Positions 46,707-55,898 of a DNA stretch of 64,000 nt are shown here, piece after piece (position 1 is the stretch's first letter; every line of letters begins with the position of its first letter). Where the stretch lies: positions 1 through 64,000 of the forward strand of contig JANYLQ010000050.1 of assembly GCA_025363755.1 (NCBI GenBank). The letters run 5' to 3'. The notes below the pieces were generated by a model. The model saw only the letters and a list, made by a program, of their open reading frames with translations. It was not told the DNA's origin and did no database searches. The position numbers and the translations under genes are program-made. The stretch comes from Hyphomicrobiales bacterium (GTDB taxonomy: Bacteria > Pseudomonadota > Alphaproteobacteria > Rhizobiales > Aestuariivirgaceae).

Positions 46707-47363
46707 ATGAATACAAAAGGCATCATGGCTGTTGCCCTTATCGCTCTTGCTGCTTCAGCAGGCTATGCATTCGTGCAAAGGACAGGATCCACCAATATGC
46801 CGGGTATGGATCATTCGGCCATGACGATGGCAAACGCGTCGGATTCCACAAAGGGTTACGAGATTGCGATGGCTGGAATGATGAAGGGTATGATGATGCA
46901 AATGACAGGAAAGCCCGATCTGGATTTTGTTCAGGGCATGATGCCCCATCACCAAGGGGCCATCGATATGGCCAAAGTGGTTTTGCAATATGGCAAAGAC
47001 CCTGAGATTAAGAAACTGGCAGAAGGTGTGGTCAAAGCCCAAGAAGGCGAAATTGCCTTCATGAAAGATTGGCTTACTAAAGCAGATCAAGCAGCATTTC
47101 CCGTCGTTCCTGACTCTGCCAAAGCCAATGAACAAGCAATGTCAGTGATGATGAAAAATATGTCAGCAACTTATTCTGGCGATGCTGATGTTGATTTCGT
47201 AAATGGCATGATTCCGCACCATCAAGGTGCAATTGATATGGCGAAAGTTGCGCAGCAATACGCGAAAGACCCTTCATTGCTCAAATTGGCGGGTGATATT
47301 GTGGGTGCGCAGGAAGGTGAGATTACCTTCATGAAGGACTGGCTTAAAAAGAATGGGCACTGA
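46707..47363 (+). CDS. Secreted protein with two DUF305 domains
   Basis: 218 residues. A signal peptide or anchor (about 5-22) leads into a Met/His-rich segment (MPGMDHSAMTM) and two DUF305 repeats, each with FVxGMxPHHQGAIDMAKV and an EGEIxFMKDWL end (about residues 70-130 and 153-216). The repeats are nearly alike, so this is an internal tandem duplication. DUF305 proteins (CopM-like) bind copper in the periplasm. GGAG precedes ATG 46707. Context with csoR and copA supports a role in copper tolerance. Confidence 0.88.
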   Translation: MNTKGIMAVALIALAASAGYAFVQRTGSTNMPGMDHSAMTMANASDSTKGYEIAMAGMMKGMMMQMTGKPDLDFVQGMMPHHQGAIDMAKVVLQYGKDPEIKKLAEGVVKAQEGEIAFMKDWLTKADQAAFPVVPDSAKANEQAMSVMMKNMSATYSGDADVDFVNGMIPHHQGAIDMAKVAQQYAKDPSLLKLAGDIVGAQEGEITFMKDWLKKNGH

Positions 47364-47913
47364 TACTTTAGTGCAGAAGCTAAAGTCACCGCGATACACC
47401 AAGACGGCCATTGCCCTGCATTGGTTGATGGCCGTGCCTATTCTTGGCCTACTGCTTTTTGGACAGCAGACTATGGGCAGTCATAACGCACATTTTTTAC
47501 CAACTGTCCATGCCAGTCTTGGATTGTTGATTGTCCTGATGCTTGGTTTCAGACTTTATTGGCGCTGGAAAAATCCATCTCCGGCGCCATTGGAGGCTTC
47601 TTATTGGAAGAAGAGGGCTGCGAGGCTTGCGCACATTATGCTCTACGCGGCCATGGTGTTGATTCCCCTTACGGGATGGCTTGCTTTTACTGAGCATGTG
47701 CGACGCTCTTTGGGTGCGCGACCCGCAAGCTGGTTTGGATTCAAAATCCCCCTTCTCCCTGACTTTGGCATGAACTGGCATATGGTTCACAATTGGGGCG
47801 GCAAGCTTGTGTTAGTTCTCATTGGCCTGCATGTTGCAGCAGCGCTCAAACATCATTTCATTGATCGTGACGACACCCTGAAACGAATGTTGCCGAGCGG
47901 AAATTTTCATTGA
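47353..47913 (+). CDS. Cytochrome b561 family protein
   Basis: 186 residues with four hydrophobic segments and the heme-ligand histidines of prokaryotic b561: ALHWLMAVPI (helix 1), HASLGLLI (helix 2), WHMVHNWGG and GLHVAAALKHHFI (helices 3-4). It is an inner-membrane electron carrier, probably taking electrons from the quinone pool to a periplasmic acceptor. It overlaps the DUF305 gene by 11 bases, so the two belong to one transcript and may act together in metal redox handling. Confidence 0.87.
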   Translation: MGTDTLVQKLKSPRYTKTAIALHWLMAVPILGLLLFGQQTMGSHNAHFLPTVHASLGLLIVLMLGFRLYWRWKNPSPAPLEASYWKKRAARLAHIMLYAAMVLIPLTGWLAFTEHVRRSLGARPASWFGFKIPLLPDFGMNWHMVHNWGGKLVLVLIGLHVAAALKHHFIDRDDTLKRMLPSGNFH

Positions 47914-48127
47914 CTCTCGAGCAAGAATTTCTGCAGTTTGCATTTCTTCCACCAAGCTGCCATACTAATCATATGAAAATTCATTCCACCATTATTGGTC
48001 GGACTTTACGCGATGACGTTATGGTCAATTGTGCGCGTATCGGATTCAAGCCTTAGCATTTCTGCCCTGATTGTTATGTGAAACCAGCCCTGAACGCTGG
48101 AACCCTTTTCGTATCTGGAGCACCATC
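47914..48127. other. Intergenic region before the aminotransferase
   Basis: 214 bases. A 27-codon frame starts with ATG 47973, but it has no ribosome binding site or neighbour support and I leave it out. No tRNA, terminator or repeat is evident. It presumably holds the promoter of the polyamine block. Confidence 0.5.
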
Positions 48128-49510
48128 ATGAACGTCGTCCCAAAAAACATTAATCTCGAAGAAATCGTTAAAGCCGATATCGCCCACCATTTTCATCCGT
48201 TCACGGATCACAAGGCCTTTCACGCCAATGGCGGCCCGCGCGTGATGACTCATGCCGACGGCGTTTATATTTGGGACGGCAAGGGCAACAAGATTTTGGA
48301 CGGCATGGCTGGCCTTTGGTGCGTGAATATTGGCTATGGCCGCAAGGAATTGGCCGAAGTTGCTTATAAACAAATGCAGGATTTGCCGTTTTACAACACC
48401 TTCTTTAAAACCACGACAGTGCCGACCACCATGCTTGCAGAGAAAATCTCGAGCGTGTTGCCTGAGCGTTTCAAGCACATTTTCTTTGCCAATTCCGGCA
48501 GCGAGACGAATGATACGATTGTGCGTTTCATCCGTCATTATTGGAAGCTGATGGGCAAGCCTTATCGCCAGCACATTATTGCCAGGCGTCGTGGCTATCA
48601 TGGCTCGACTTGGGTTGCTTCAAACTTAGGCGGCTTTCCGGCCATGCACGGGCAGGGCGGTGATTTGCTTCCTGGCTTCCACCACATTCAACAACCCTAT
48701 TGGTATGATTTTGGTGGCGATAAAACACCTGAAGAATTCGGCCTAGAAGCGGCACAAGAGTTGGAAAAGAAAATTCTTGAATTGGGGCCAGATAATGTGG
48801 CTGCGTTTTACGGTGAACCCCTTCAAGGCGCTGCAGGCGTTCTCATTCCGCCTTCAACCTATTGGCCTGAAATTCAGCGCATCTGCAAAAAATATGGCGT
48901 GTTGATTGTGGCCGATGAAGTGATCTGCGGCTTTGGCCGCACGGGCAATTGGTTCGGCTTTGAAACTTTTGGTTTTGACCCTGATATTGTGGCCATGGCC
49001 AAAGGACTATCATCCGGTTATCAGCCGATTGGAGCTGCAGCTTTCAGCGAACATTTGATTAAAGACTTCTTTGCAAAAGGCGGCGAATTCTACCACGGCA
49101 TGACATATGCGGGCCATCCTGTGTGTTCTGCTGTTGCATTGAAAAATATCGAAATCATTGAAGATGAAAAGCTGGTTGAACGTGTGGCTGAGCTGGCACC
49201 TTATTTTGCCGCTGGCCTTGCCTCGCTCAACGATCATCCCATCGTTGGTGAAACGAGGTCGGTTGGATTGATTGGTGCCATCGAAATTGCCAAAAACAAA
49301 AAGACCCGTGAGCGCTTCCATGACTGCGGCCGCGTGGGCACAATCTGCCGCGATCATTCGATCAACAACGGCCTTATTATGCGCGCGTGTTGGGATACGA
49401 TGGTGCTTTCACCGCCTTTCATTATTTCGAAGAAGGAAATTGATGAAATGATCAGACTCGTGCGGCTGGCATTGGATAAGACCTATGCTGATGTGAAAGC
49501 GGAGATGTAA
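48128..49510 (+). CDS. Class III aminotransferase, putrescine/polyamine--pyruvate type (SpuC-like)
   Basis: 460 residues, PLP-dependent omega-aminotransferase. FHPFTDHKAFHANGG near the start is typical of the SpuC/putrescine-pyruvate group; NSGSETNDTIVRF near residue 124 binds the PLP phosphate, VADEVICGFGRTG holds the PLP Asp near residue 262 and the Schiff-base Lys is in AMAKGLSSGYQPIGA near residue 291. It starts the polyamine block, 64 bases upstream of the binding protein gene. It should convert putrescine (or other diamines) to aminobutyraldehyde. Confidence 0.87.
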   Translation: MNVVPKNINLEEIVKADIAHHFHPFTDHKAFHANGGPRVMTHADGVYIWDGKGNKILDGMAGLWCVNIGYGRKELAEVAYKQMQDLPFYNTFFKTTTVPTTMLAEKISSVLPERFKHIFFANSGSETNDTIVRFIRHYWKLMGKPYRQHIIARRRGYHGSTWVASNLGGFPAMHGQGGDLLPGFHHIQQPYWYDFGGDKTPEEFGLEAAQELEKKILELGPDNVAAFYGEPLQGAAGVLIPPSTYWPEIQRICKKYGVLIVADEVICGFGRTGNWFGFETFGFDPDIVAMAKGLSSGYQPIGAAAFSEHLIKDFFAKGGEFYHGMTYAGHPVCSAVALKNIEIIEDEKLVERVAELAPYFAAGLASLNDHPIVGETRSVGLIGAIEIAKNKKTRERFHDCGRVGTICRDHSINNGLIMRACWDTMVLSPPFIISKKEIDEMIRLVRLALDKTYADVKAEM

Positions 49511-49574
49511 AGTAGTTTATAAAACGCAATTTTGTTTGATTTGAAACTTCAACAGATAATCAAGGGAGAAAACC

Positions 49575-50648
49575 GTGAATAATATAAAAAGTAATCGCCG
49601 ACAACTTCTCAAGGGTGCAGGGGCCGCAATGGTCGGGATCACCTTGATGCCTTATAAATCCATGGCAGCTGAAGAAAAGAAACTGAACGTCTACAATTGG
49701 GATACTTATATCGGCGAAACGACCCTCGCTGATTTCAATGCGGCGACGGGGATCGACGCCAAAATGGATTTGTTTGGCAGCAATGATGAGCTCTTTGCCA
49801 AGTTGAAGGCGGGTAATCCCGGCTACGACGTCATTGTCCCTTCAAGCAACTACATCGAACGGATGGTCAAGGCCAATATGTTAATGCCGATCGACCATGC
49901 GAAAGTGCCAAACATCGCCAATCTTGATAAGCAATTTCAGGACGCTGATTTTGATCCGGGCCGCAAATATTCATTGGCCTATATGTGGGGAACTTTTGGC
50001 ATTGGCTACCGCAAGTCAAAAGCCAAAGCGACGCCCGATTCATGGCATTTATTGCTGGATGATCCAACCTATGCGGGCCGTATTTCAATTCAAGGAACAG
50101 CCGAATTTGGCTTTGGAATTGCTTTGAAAACGCTTGGTTATAATTGGAATTCGACTGATGCAACCGAGCTTGGCAAGGCTAAAGATCTGCTGATTGCGTC
50201 GAAAAAGAACATCAAGATTTTTGCAAAAGACAATGGTCAAGATTTACTTGCATCAGGTGACGTTGACGTTTGCGCTGAGTATTCTGGTGACATCGTACAG
50301 GTTATGAAAGCCGATACGACCAATGATTTGGGTTATGTCATTCCCAAAGAAGGATCAAACCGTTGGCAAGATACGGTTGCCATTGCGGCAGGTGCACCTC
50401 ATCCAGAAAATGCACACGCTTTCTTGAACTTTATCTTGGATGGGCAAAACAACGCCAACATCGTAAAAACCATAGGCTATGCCACGCCAAATGCCGCTGG
50501 CCGCGCTTTGATGGATGATGAGTATAAAAACAACAAAAATATCTTCCCGTCGGATGAGCAGTTAGCCATGTGCGATCCGGGTAAATATCTCGGTGAAGAT
50601 GCAACCAAATATCGCGACGAATTGTGGACTGCAATTCAAGCAGCGTAA
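49575..50648 (+). CDS. Polyamine ABC transporter, periplasmic binding protein (PotF/SpuD-like)
   Basis: 357 residues. The leader NNIKSNRRQLLKGAGAAMVG has a twin-arginine-like motif, so export may be by Tat. LNVYNWDTYIGETTLADF opens the mature protein, the hallmark of PotD/PotF. YDVIVPSSNYIERM near residue 85 and DVCAEYSGDIVQVM near residue 234 shape the ligand site. GTG 49575 follows AAGGGAG. A hairpin follows the stop. Putrescine or spermidine is the likely ligand. Confidence 0.92.
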   Translation: MNNIKSNRRQLLKGAGAAMVGITLMPYKSMAAEEKKLNVYNWDTYIGETTLADFNAATGIDAKMDLFGSNDELFAKLKAGNPGYDVIVPSSNYIERMVKANMLMPIDHAKVPNIANLDKQFQDADFDPGRKYSLAYMWGTFGIGYRKSKAKATPDSWHLLLDDPTYAGRISIQGTAEFGFGIALKTLGYNWNSTDATELGKAKDLLIASKKNIKIFAKDNGQDLLASGDVDVCAEYSGDIVQVMKADTTNDLGYVIPKEGSNRWQDTVAIAAGAPHPENAHAFLNFILDGQNNANIVKTIGYATPNAAGRALMDDEYKNNKNIFPSDEQLAMCDPGKYLGEDATKYRDELWTAIQAA

Positions 50649-50658
50649 TCAAACAAGG

Positions 50659-50684
50659 GCGGCTGGCATCCAGCCGCTCTTTCT
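50659..50684 (+). terminator. Hairpin between binding-protein and permease genes, likely attenuator
   Basis: GCGGCTGG and CCAGCCGC form a perfect 8-bp stem with a CAT loop, then TCTTTCT. It probably causes partial termination or protects the upstream mRNA end, so the binding protein is made in excess over the permeases. Confidence 0.7.
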
Positions 50685-50732
50685 ACTACGATTGAACGGG
50701 CGGCAACAGCTCGGATAGCGGGAGCAGGGAAT

Positions 50733-51605
50733 TTGGATTATTGGAAAGACTTTCGGAAAGTCTTTTTCACATTGATGACGCTGGGCTCGTTCTGGATGCT
50801 GCTTTTCTTTGTGGTGCCCATGGGGTTTCTGTTTGTTTTGTCGTTTTCATCTAAAGCCATCGTGAATGGCGAAACCTCAATTCTCGATTACAACTATTTT
50901 TCGACCATTGCGAATTACGTTGATGCTGCGGGATCGAGCTATCTGGTTCTGCTCGGACGAGCGGTGCTATGGAGCGCCATTGCGACAATCGTATGCCTTT
51001 TGTTAGCCTATCCGCTTGCCTTTGCAGTGTGTTTTTCCGCCCCCAAATGGCGGCCGATATTGTTGCTTCTTTTGATCCTGCCATTCTGGATAAATTTGTT
51101 GATTAGAACCTATGCGTTGATTCAGGTTTTGCGCACAAACGGCTTTCTCAATCAGGCTTTGGGTTTCTTTCATTTGCCACAAACCGATATTCTATTTGGT
51201 ACAAGTGCGGTGATTATGGGCCTCGTTTATGTGTATTTGCCATTCATGGTGCTGCCGCTTTATTCCACAATTGAAAAGCTCGATAAGTCCTATTTGGAGG
51301 CAAGTCTTGATCTGGGCGCAAGCCAGCCAAGAACGTTCTGGAGCATTACCCTGCCTCTCACAATGCCGGGCGTGATCACTGGAATCATCCTGGTTTTCAT
51401 TCCCTGCCTCGGCTCATTTCTAACATCAGATTTGTTGGGCGGGCCGAATAATTGGATGATTGGCAATGCTATTCAAAACCAATTTGGCGAAGCAAATAAC
51501 TGGCCGTTTGGCGCGGCCCTTTCTTTCATTTTGATGTATGCCACTTTTTTTGTTCTTTTCGTCCGCGCCATGCTGACCCGCAGATCAAAGGGAGTCGATG
51601 CATAA
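50733..51605 (+). CDS. Polyamine ABC transporter permease (PotB/PotH-like)
   Basis: 290 residues with six membrane segments and the ABC permease EAA loop (EASLDLGASQPRTFWSITLP, near residue 189). LPFWINLLIRTYALIQVL near residue 109 is typical of the PotB/PotH subfamily. A TTG at 50733 with GGAG eight bases upstream is the best start; the first ATG (50775) would cut into the N-terminal region. It overlaps the next permease by one base. Confidence 0.92.
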   Translation: MDYWKDFRKVFFTLMTLGSFWMLLFFVVPMGFLFVLSFSSKAIVNGETSILDYNYFSTIANYVDAAGSSYLVLLGRAVLWSAIATIVCLLLAYPLAFAVCFSAPKWRPILLLLLILPFWINLLIRTYALIQVLRTNGFLNQALGFFHLPQTDILFGTSAVIMGLVYVYLPFMVLPLYSTIEKLDKSYLEASLDLGASQPRTFWSITLPLTMPGVITGIILVFIPCLGSFLTSDLLGGPNNWMIGNAIQNQFGEANNWPFGAALSFILMYATFFVLFVRAMLTRRSKGVDA

Positions 51606-52450
51606 TGGCCGCACGATTGAAACCGGGCCAAGGCCCGCTTGATTATGGCTCGCGTCTCTGGCTGAAAATTTTATTCGCAGTCGTATTATTGTTTCTCTAT
51701 GCGCCGATCGCCTCGCTGATCGCCTTCTCATTCAACGTTGATAAGACCGGCGTGTGGCATGGCTTTACGTTTCAAAATTATATCAAGGCTTGGCATAATG
51801 ATGCGATCTTCAATGCTTTGTCCAACTCGCTGGCCATCGCATTTTGTTCGACCATTTTTTCCACAATTTTAGGTGCCATGACGGCGCTCGCATTGTGGCG
51901 CTTTAAATTTCCTTTCAAAACGCCCTTTGAAGGTTTCCTTGCACTCCCCATCGTCGTGCCGGAAATCTGCATGGGTGTGGCACTTGCACTGTTTTATTCA
52001 AAAACCGGCATGATGACGGCTGTGCGTGACTGGATTTGGCCATTGAATTTGATCAACATTATTATTGCACATATCGCCTTCTCATTTCCCTTCGTGGCGG
52101 TCGTCGTAAGGTCACGTCTTGTTGGGTTTAACCGCCAACTCGAAGAAGCATCGAAGGATTTAGGTGCTTCGGAATGGCAAACTTTTACCAATGTGATTGT
52201 GCCCTTTTTGATGCCCAGCCTCATCGCTGGCGGCCTTCTGGCATTCACGTTATCGCTTGATGATTTCGTCATCACCTTCTTCTCATCGGGGCCAAACTCG
52301 GTAACTTTTCCGGTGAAGATATATTCCATGGTCAAGACCACCATAACGCCGCAAATCAATGCGGCCTCAACGGTGTTGATTGTCATTACATTGTTGGCAA
52401 CTTTCATTGCCATGAAAATTCAAGCGCCTGTCAAAACGGAAAAATCTTAA
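51605..52450 (+). CDS. Polyamine ABC transporter permease (PotC/PotI-like)
   Basis: 281 residues with six membrane segments; the EAA loop reads EEASKDLGASEWQTF near residue 180. FLYAPIASLIAFSFN near residue 30 and LSLDDFVITFF near residue 216 are typical of PotC/PotI. It pairs with the preceding permease as a heterodimer in the inner membrane. It ends one base before the ATPase start. Confidence 0.92.
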   Translation: MAARLKPGQGPLDYGSRLWLKILFAVVLLFLYAPIASLIAFSFNVDKTGVWHGFTFQNYIKAWHNDAIFNALSNSLAIAFCSTIFSTILGAMTALALWRFKFPFKTPFEGFLALPIVVPEICMGVALALFYSKTGMMTAVRDWIWPLNLINIIIAHIAFSFPFVAVVVRSRLVGFNRQLEEASKDLGASEWQTFTNVIVPFLMPSLIAGGLLAFTLSLDDFVITFFSSGPNSVTFPVKIYSMVKTTITPQINAASTVLIVITLLATFIAMKIQAPVKTEKS

Positions 52451-52451
52451 C

Positions 52452-53540
52452 ATGACCGATCCCATCGTCTCCATCCGTAATGTGTCTAAACGCTTTTCTG
52501 GCGGGGTTATGGCTGTCGACAATGTATCAATCGACATTGCCCAAAATGAATTCTTTGCATTGCTCGGTCCTTCAGGCTGCGGCAAAACCACCTTGCTGCG
52601 CATGATCTCTGGGCTTGATTCACCAACCCAAGGGCAAATCATGATTGGTGGCGAGGATATGGCGCTCACGCCACCAAATCTTCGCCCAACCAATATGGTG
52701 TTCCAATCCTATGCCGTGTTTCCACATATGACGGTGATGGATAATGTTTCATACGGGCTGCGCGTAACGGGCGTGGCAGCTGATGAAGCCAAGCGCCGCA
52801 CCATCGAAGCCTTGGAAATGGTGAAGTTGGAACATCTGGCAGAACGAAAACCGGACCAAATGTCGGGTGGTCAACGCCAACGTGTTGCTTTGGCGCGCGC
52901 ATTGGTAAAGCGCCCAAAAGTTTTGCTGCTCGATGAACCACTCTCGGCCCTTGATGCAAAGCTGCGCGATGGCATGCGGCTTGAACTTACACGCTTGCAA
53001 GAAACTGTCGGCATTACCTTCATTATCGTTACACATGACCAAGATGAAGCGCTCTCTATGGCCACGCGCATCGCAGTGATGGATAAGGGTGCTGTTCAAC
53101 AGATCGCCACACCTGCTGAACTTTATGAACAACCGCGCACCAGATTTGTGGCTGACTTTATTGGCAAGGTGAACTTGATAGACGCTGCCGTGCTGGGCCA
53201 AAATGGCAAGACTGCAAATTGCGTGGCCGCTGGCCTCGGCAAGATTGAGGTGGGCACCGATAAAACCTGCGGTGATAAGGCCACTATTGCCATACGCCCG
53301 GAAAAATTGAAGCTTTCGACAGCCGAACCCAAAGGCGCGAGCTTGATCAAAACCAAAGCGACGATTCGTGATGTGGCGTATTATGGCGATACCAGTCACG
53401 TGGTTGCAGATATTGCCGACGGCCAACATTTGGATATTAACGTGCAGAATAATTCACGCGTCGGTGGCTCTGGTTTTGATCGCGGCCAGAAGCTATGGGT
53501 GAGCTTTGATCCCCAAGACGCACTTTTGTTAACGGAGTAA
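52452..53540 (+). CDS. Polyamine ABC transporter ATP-binding protein (PotA/PotG-like)
   Basis: 362 residues. Walker A GPSGCGKTT near residue 39, Q-loop VFQSYAVFPHM near residue 80, signature MSGGQRQRVALARAL near residue 137, Walker B VLLLDEPLSALD near residue 156, and a C-terminal TOBE domain (from about residue 275) with IRPEKL. It drives the two permeases encoded just upstream. It ends 3 bases before the agmatinase gene. Confidence 0.94.
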   Translation: MTDPIVSIRNVSKRFSGGVMAVDNVSIDIAQNEFFALLGPSGCGKTTLLRMISGLDSPTQGQIMIGGEDMALTPPNLRPTNMVFQSYAVFPHMTVMDNVSYGLRVTGVAADEAKRRTIEALEMVKLEHLAERKPDQMSGGQRQRVALARALVKRPKVLLLDEPLSALDAKLRDGMRLELTRLQETVGITFIIVTHDQDEALSMATRIAVMDKGAVQQIATPAELYEQPRTRFVADFIGKVNLIDAAVLGQNGKTANCVAAGLGKIEVGTDKTCGDKATIAIRPEKLKLSTAEPKGASLIKTKATIRDVAYYGDTSHVVADIADGQHLDINVQNNSRVGGSGFDRGQKLWVSFDPQDALLLTE

Positions 53541-53543
53541 ATT

Positions 53544-54539
53544 ATGGCACTTGAAATGGATAAGCTAACCCGCCCGCCCGGCGATGAAGCTTTTCGCCGC
53601 GAAAGCTTGAAGGGCACGCAATGGGAACCGACCTATGCGGGTGCGCTTTCATTCATGCGCCGCAAATATACCCGCGATTTGACGGGCGTTGATATTGCGG
53701 TGACGGGTGTTCCTTTTGATCAAGCCGTGTCTCATCGTTCGGGCACACGCATGGGGCCGGAAGGCATTCGTAAGGCTTCGGCGGAGAATGCGTGGGGGCC
53801 ATTTTGGCCTTGGATGTTTGATCCATTTGATACGCTGGCCGTCGCAGACTATGGCGATTGTTTTTTCGATTGGGGCAAGAAAGAAGATTTCCCAGCCACG
53901 CTGGAAAAACACACCGCTGATATTTTGAATGCGGGTGCAGAAACCATAACGCTTGGTGGCGATCACTATATTTCTTATCCGGTTCTCAAAGCCTATCACA
54001 AAAAGCACGGGCCATTGGCGCTGGTACATTTTGATGCGCACCGCGATGTGGAGATCGACAATGGTGGCCGCATCGACCACGGTACAATGTTTGGCTATGC
54101 CGTGCGCGAGGGTTTGATTGACCCGCATAAATCTGTCCAAATCGGTATCCGCACGACTTTCGCTGGCGAAACCATCATGGGCTTTCGCATCATCTACGCC
54201 GATGAAGTGCACGCTACATCCACAGCTGATCTGATTTCGATCATTGAAAAAAAGGTTGGCAAGCAGAAATCCTATTTGACCTTCGACATCGATTGCCTCG
54301 ATCCATCAGCCGCACCAGCAACGGGCACGCCTATTCCAGGCGGCCTGACATATCACCAAGCGGCATCAATCATCCGTGGGCTGAAGAATATTAATTTTGT
54401 TGGAATGGATATGGTTGAAGTGTCACCGCCTTATGATCATGCGGAGATTACCAGCGGCGCAGCGGCGGGTTTGGTCATGGAATATATTTGTTTGCGCGCT
54501 TGGCAGAAGGGTGCGCGGGCGGAGAAGATGCCGGATTAA
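53544..54539 (+). CDS. speB: Agmatinase / guanidinobutyrase-type ureohydrolase
   Basis: 331 residues of the ureohydrolase family. The binuclear manganese ligands are in GGDHYISYP near residue 134, HFDAHRD near residue 160 and TFDIDCLDPSAAPATGTP near residue 247. The substrate would be agmatine (giving putrescine and urea) or a related guanidino compound. The operon with polyamine uptake favours agmatine or guanidinobutyrate. It overlaps the convergent oxidase gene by 4 bases. Confidence 0.9.
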   Translation: MALEMDKLTRPPGDEAFRRESLKGTQWEPTYAGALSFMRRKYTRDLTGVDIAVTGVPFDQAVSHRSGTRMGPEGIRKASAENAWGPFWPWMFDPFDTLAVADYGDCFFDWGKKEDFPATLEKHTADILNAGAETITLGGDHYISYPVLKAYHKKHGPLALVHFDAHRDVEIDNGGRIDHGTMFGYAVREGLIDPHKSVQIGIRTTFAGETIMGFRIIYADEVHATSTADLISIIEKKVGKQKSYLTFDIDCLDPSAAPATGTPIPGGLTYHQAASIIRGLKNINFVGMDMVEVSPPYDHAEITSGAAAGLVMEYICLRAWQKGARAEKMPD

Positions 54540-55813
54540 CTCAACGCATCCCGCACTCTGTAATAAGCCATCGCCGCTACCAGCAGCGGGGTGCGCAAGC
54601 GCCCGCCGGGGAAGGGCAGGTGTTTGATTTTGGCCAAGAGATCAAAGCGCTCTGCCGTGCCGCGCACGCACTCGGCCATCAGTTTGCCGTACATGCCCGC
54701 CAGCGAAACGCCTTGGCCGGAATAGCCGTGGGCGTAGAAGACCGTGGGGGAAAGTCTGCCACAATCGGGAATGCGGTTTGAGGTGATGGCGATGAAGCCG
54801 CCCCATGCGTAATCGATTTTCACATCTTTGAGTTGGGGAAAAACCGATGTCATCCGCGGGCGCATATATTCGCCCAAATTTGGCGGTTCGAAAGTCGAAT
54901 ATGAAGCGCGGCCGCCAAACAACATGCGGTGATCAGCCGAGCGCCGATAATAATCGACAATGAAATTCGTATTGGCCACGGCTTCATTATCGGCAATCAA
55001 AGATTTCGCGCGGTTTTCGCCCAGTGGTTCGGTAGCGATGATGTAACTGCCCACAGGCATCACTTTGCCTTCAAGCGGCTTTACCAATTGGCCGAGATAG
55101 GCATTGCCGCCAATGATCATGAATTTGGCGGAAACTTTTCCTTTCGCCGTGCGCGCCCATGGGGCAGGGCCGGTGTCAACCTCAACCACGCGCGAATGTT
55201 CACACACCACGGCGCCCGCCTTGATTGCCGCCGCCGCCAAACCCAAACAATAGTTCAAAGGATGGAAATGCCCGGCATGAGATTCCCTTAAAGCGCCATG
55301 ATATAGGTTGGTTCCAAGTTTTTGTTCTAATTCAGCTTTTGTGAGCAGCGTGTTACCGCCATAGCCCAATGCTTCATATTCATCCGCCCATTCTTGCAAG
55401 TGCTTGAACTGGTGGGCTTTGGGGATGCAATGCATGTAGCCCCAGCGAATATCGCAATCGATTTTGTGTTTCTCGACACGGTCTAATATCAGCTGTTTGG
55501 CCTCTTCTGATAAATCAAAAGCGCGTTTAGCGTCAGCCTTGCCAATTTGCCCTTCAATCTTGCTTTGGCCTGACGAGAACCCCGTGCAAATTTGCCCGCC
55601 ATTTCGGCCTGACGCGCCAAATCCAATTGTTTCTGCTTCCAACACGACGACTTTGTATCCCGCTTCGGCCAGTTCCAACGCGGCCGATAGACCCGTGTAG
55701 CCAGCCCCAATGATGCAGACATCCGCCGTCACATTGCCTTCGAGCGGAACAGTAGAGATGGTGCGGTTGGCAGTGGCTTGATAGTATGATTTATTTGAAA
55801 TGGATGCGGGCAT
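54536..55813 (-). CDS. puuB: FAD-dependent oxidase, gamma-glutamylputrescine oxidase-like (PuuB/OrdL)
   Basis: 425 residues, DAO-type flavoprotein. The FAD-binding loop is ADVCIIGAGYTGLSAA near residue 30, an E ends the second strand (VVVLEAETIGFGASGRNGGQ) and LFGGRASYSTF lies near residue 299. GYSGQGVSLAGMYGKLMAE near residue 381 is the closing FAD contact. These features fit PuuB/OrdL, which oxidises gamma-glutamylputrescine to the aldehyde. It is divergent from the puuA-like gene, 85 bases apart. It could also act on another N-substituted amine. Confidence 0.87.
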   Translation of the reverse strand: MPASISNKSYYQATANRTISTVPLEGNVTADVCIIGAGYTGLSAALELAEAGYKVVVLEAETIGFGASGRNGGQICTGFSSGQSKIEGQIGKADAKRAFDLSEEAKQLILDRVEKHKIDCDIRWGYMHCIPKAHQFKHLQEWADEYEALGYGGNTLLTKAELEQKLGTNLYHGALRESHAGHFHPLNYCLGLAAAAIKAGAVVCEHSRVVEVDTGPAPWARTAKGKVSAKFMIIGGNAYLGQLVKPLEGKVMPVGSYIIATEPLGENRAKSLIADNEAVANTNFIVDYYRRSADHRMLFGGRASYSTFEPPNLGEYMRPRMTSVFPQLKDVKIDYAWGGFIAITSNRIPDCGRLSPTVFYAHGYSGQGVSLAGMYGKLMAECVRGTAERFDLLAKIKHLPFPGGRLRTPLLVAAMAYYRVRDALS

Positions 55814-55898
55814 TAATCCTTCTAACCTCCCCCCTTCCTATTGGTCAACAACCCGCGCTAAGCTGCGACTCAATATCAACAACGCAGTATAAGGTGTC

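Noticed and set aside
47973-48056. 27-codon frame before the aminotransferase
   Set aside because: No ribosome binding site, no operon context and too short to judge.
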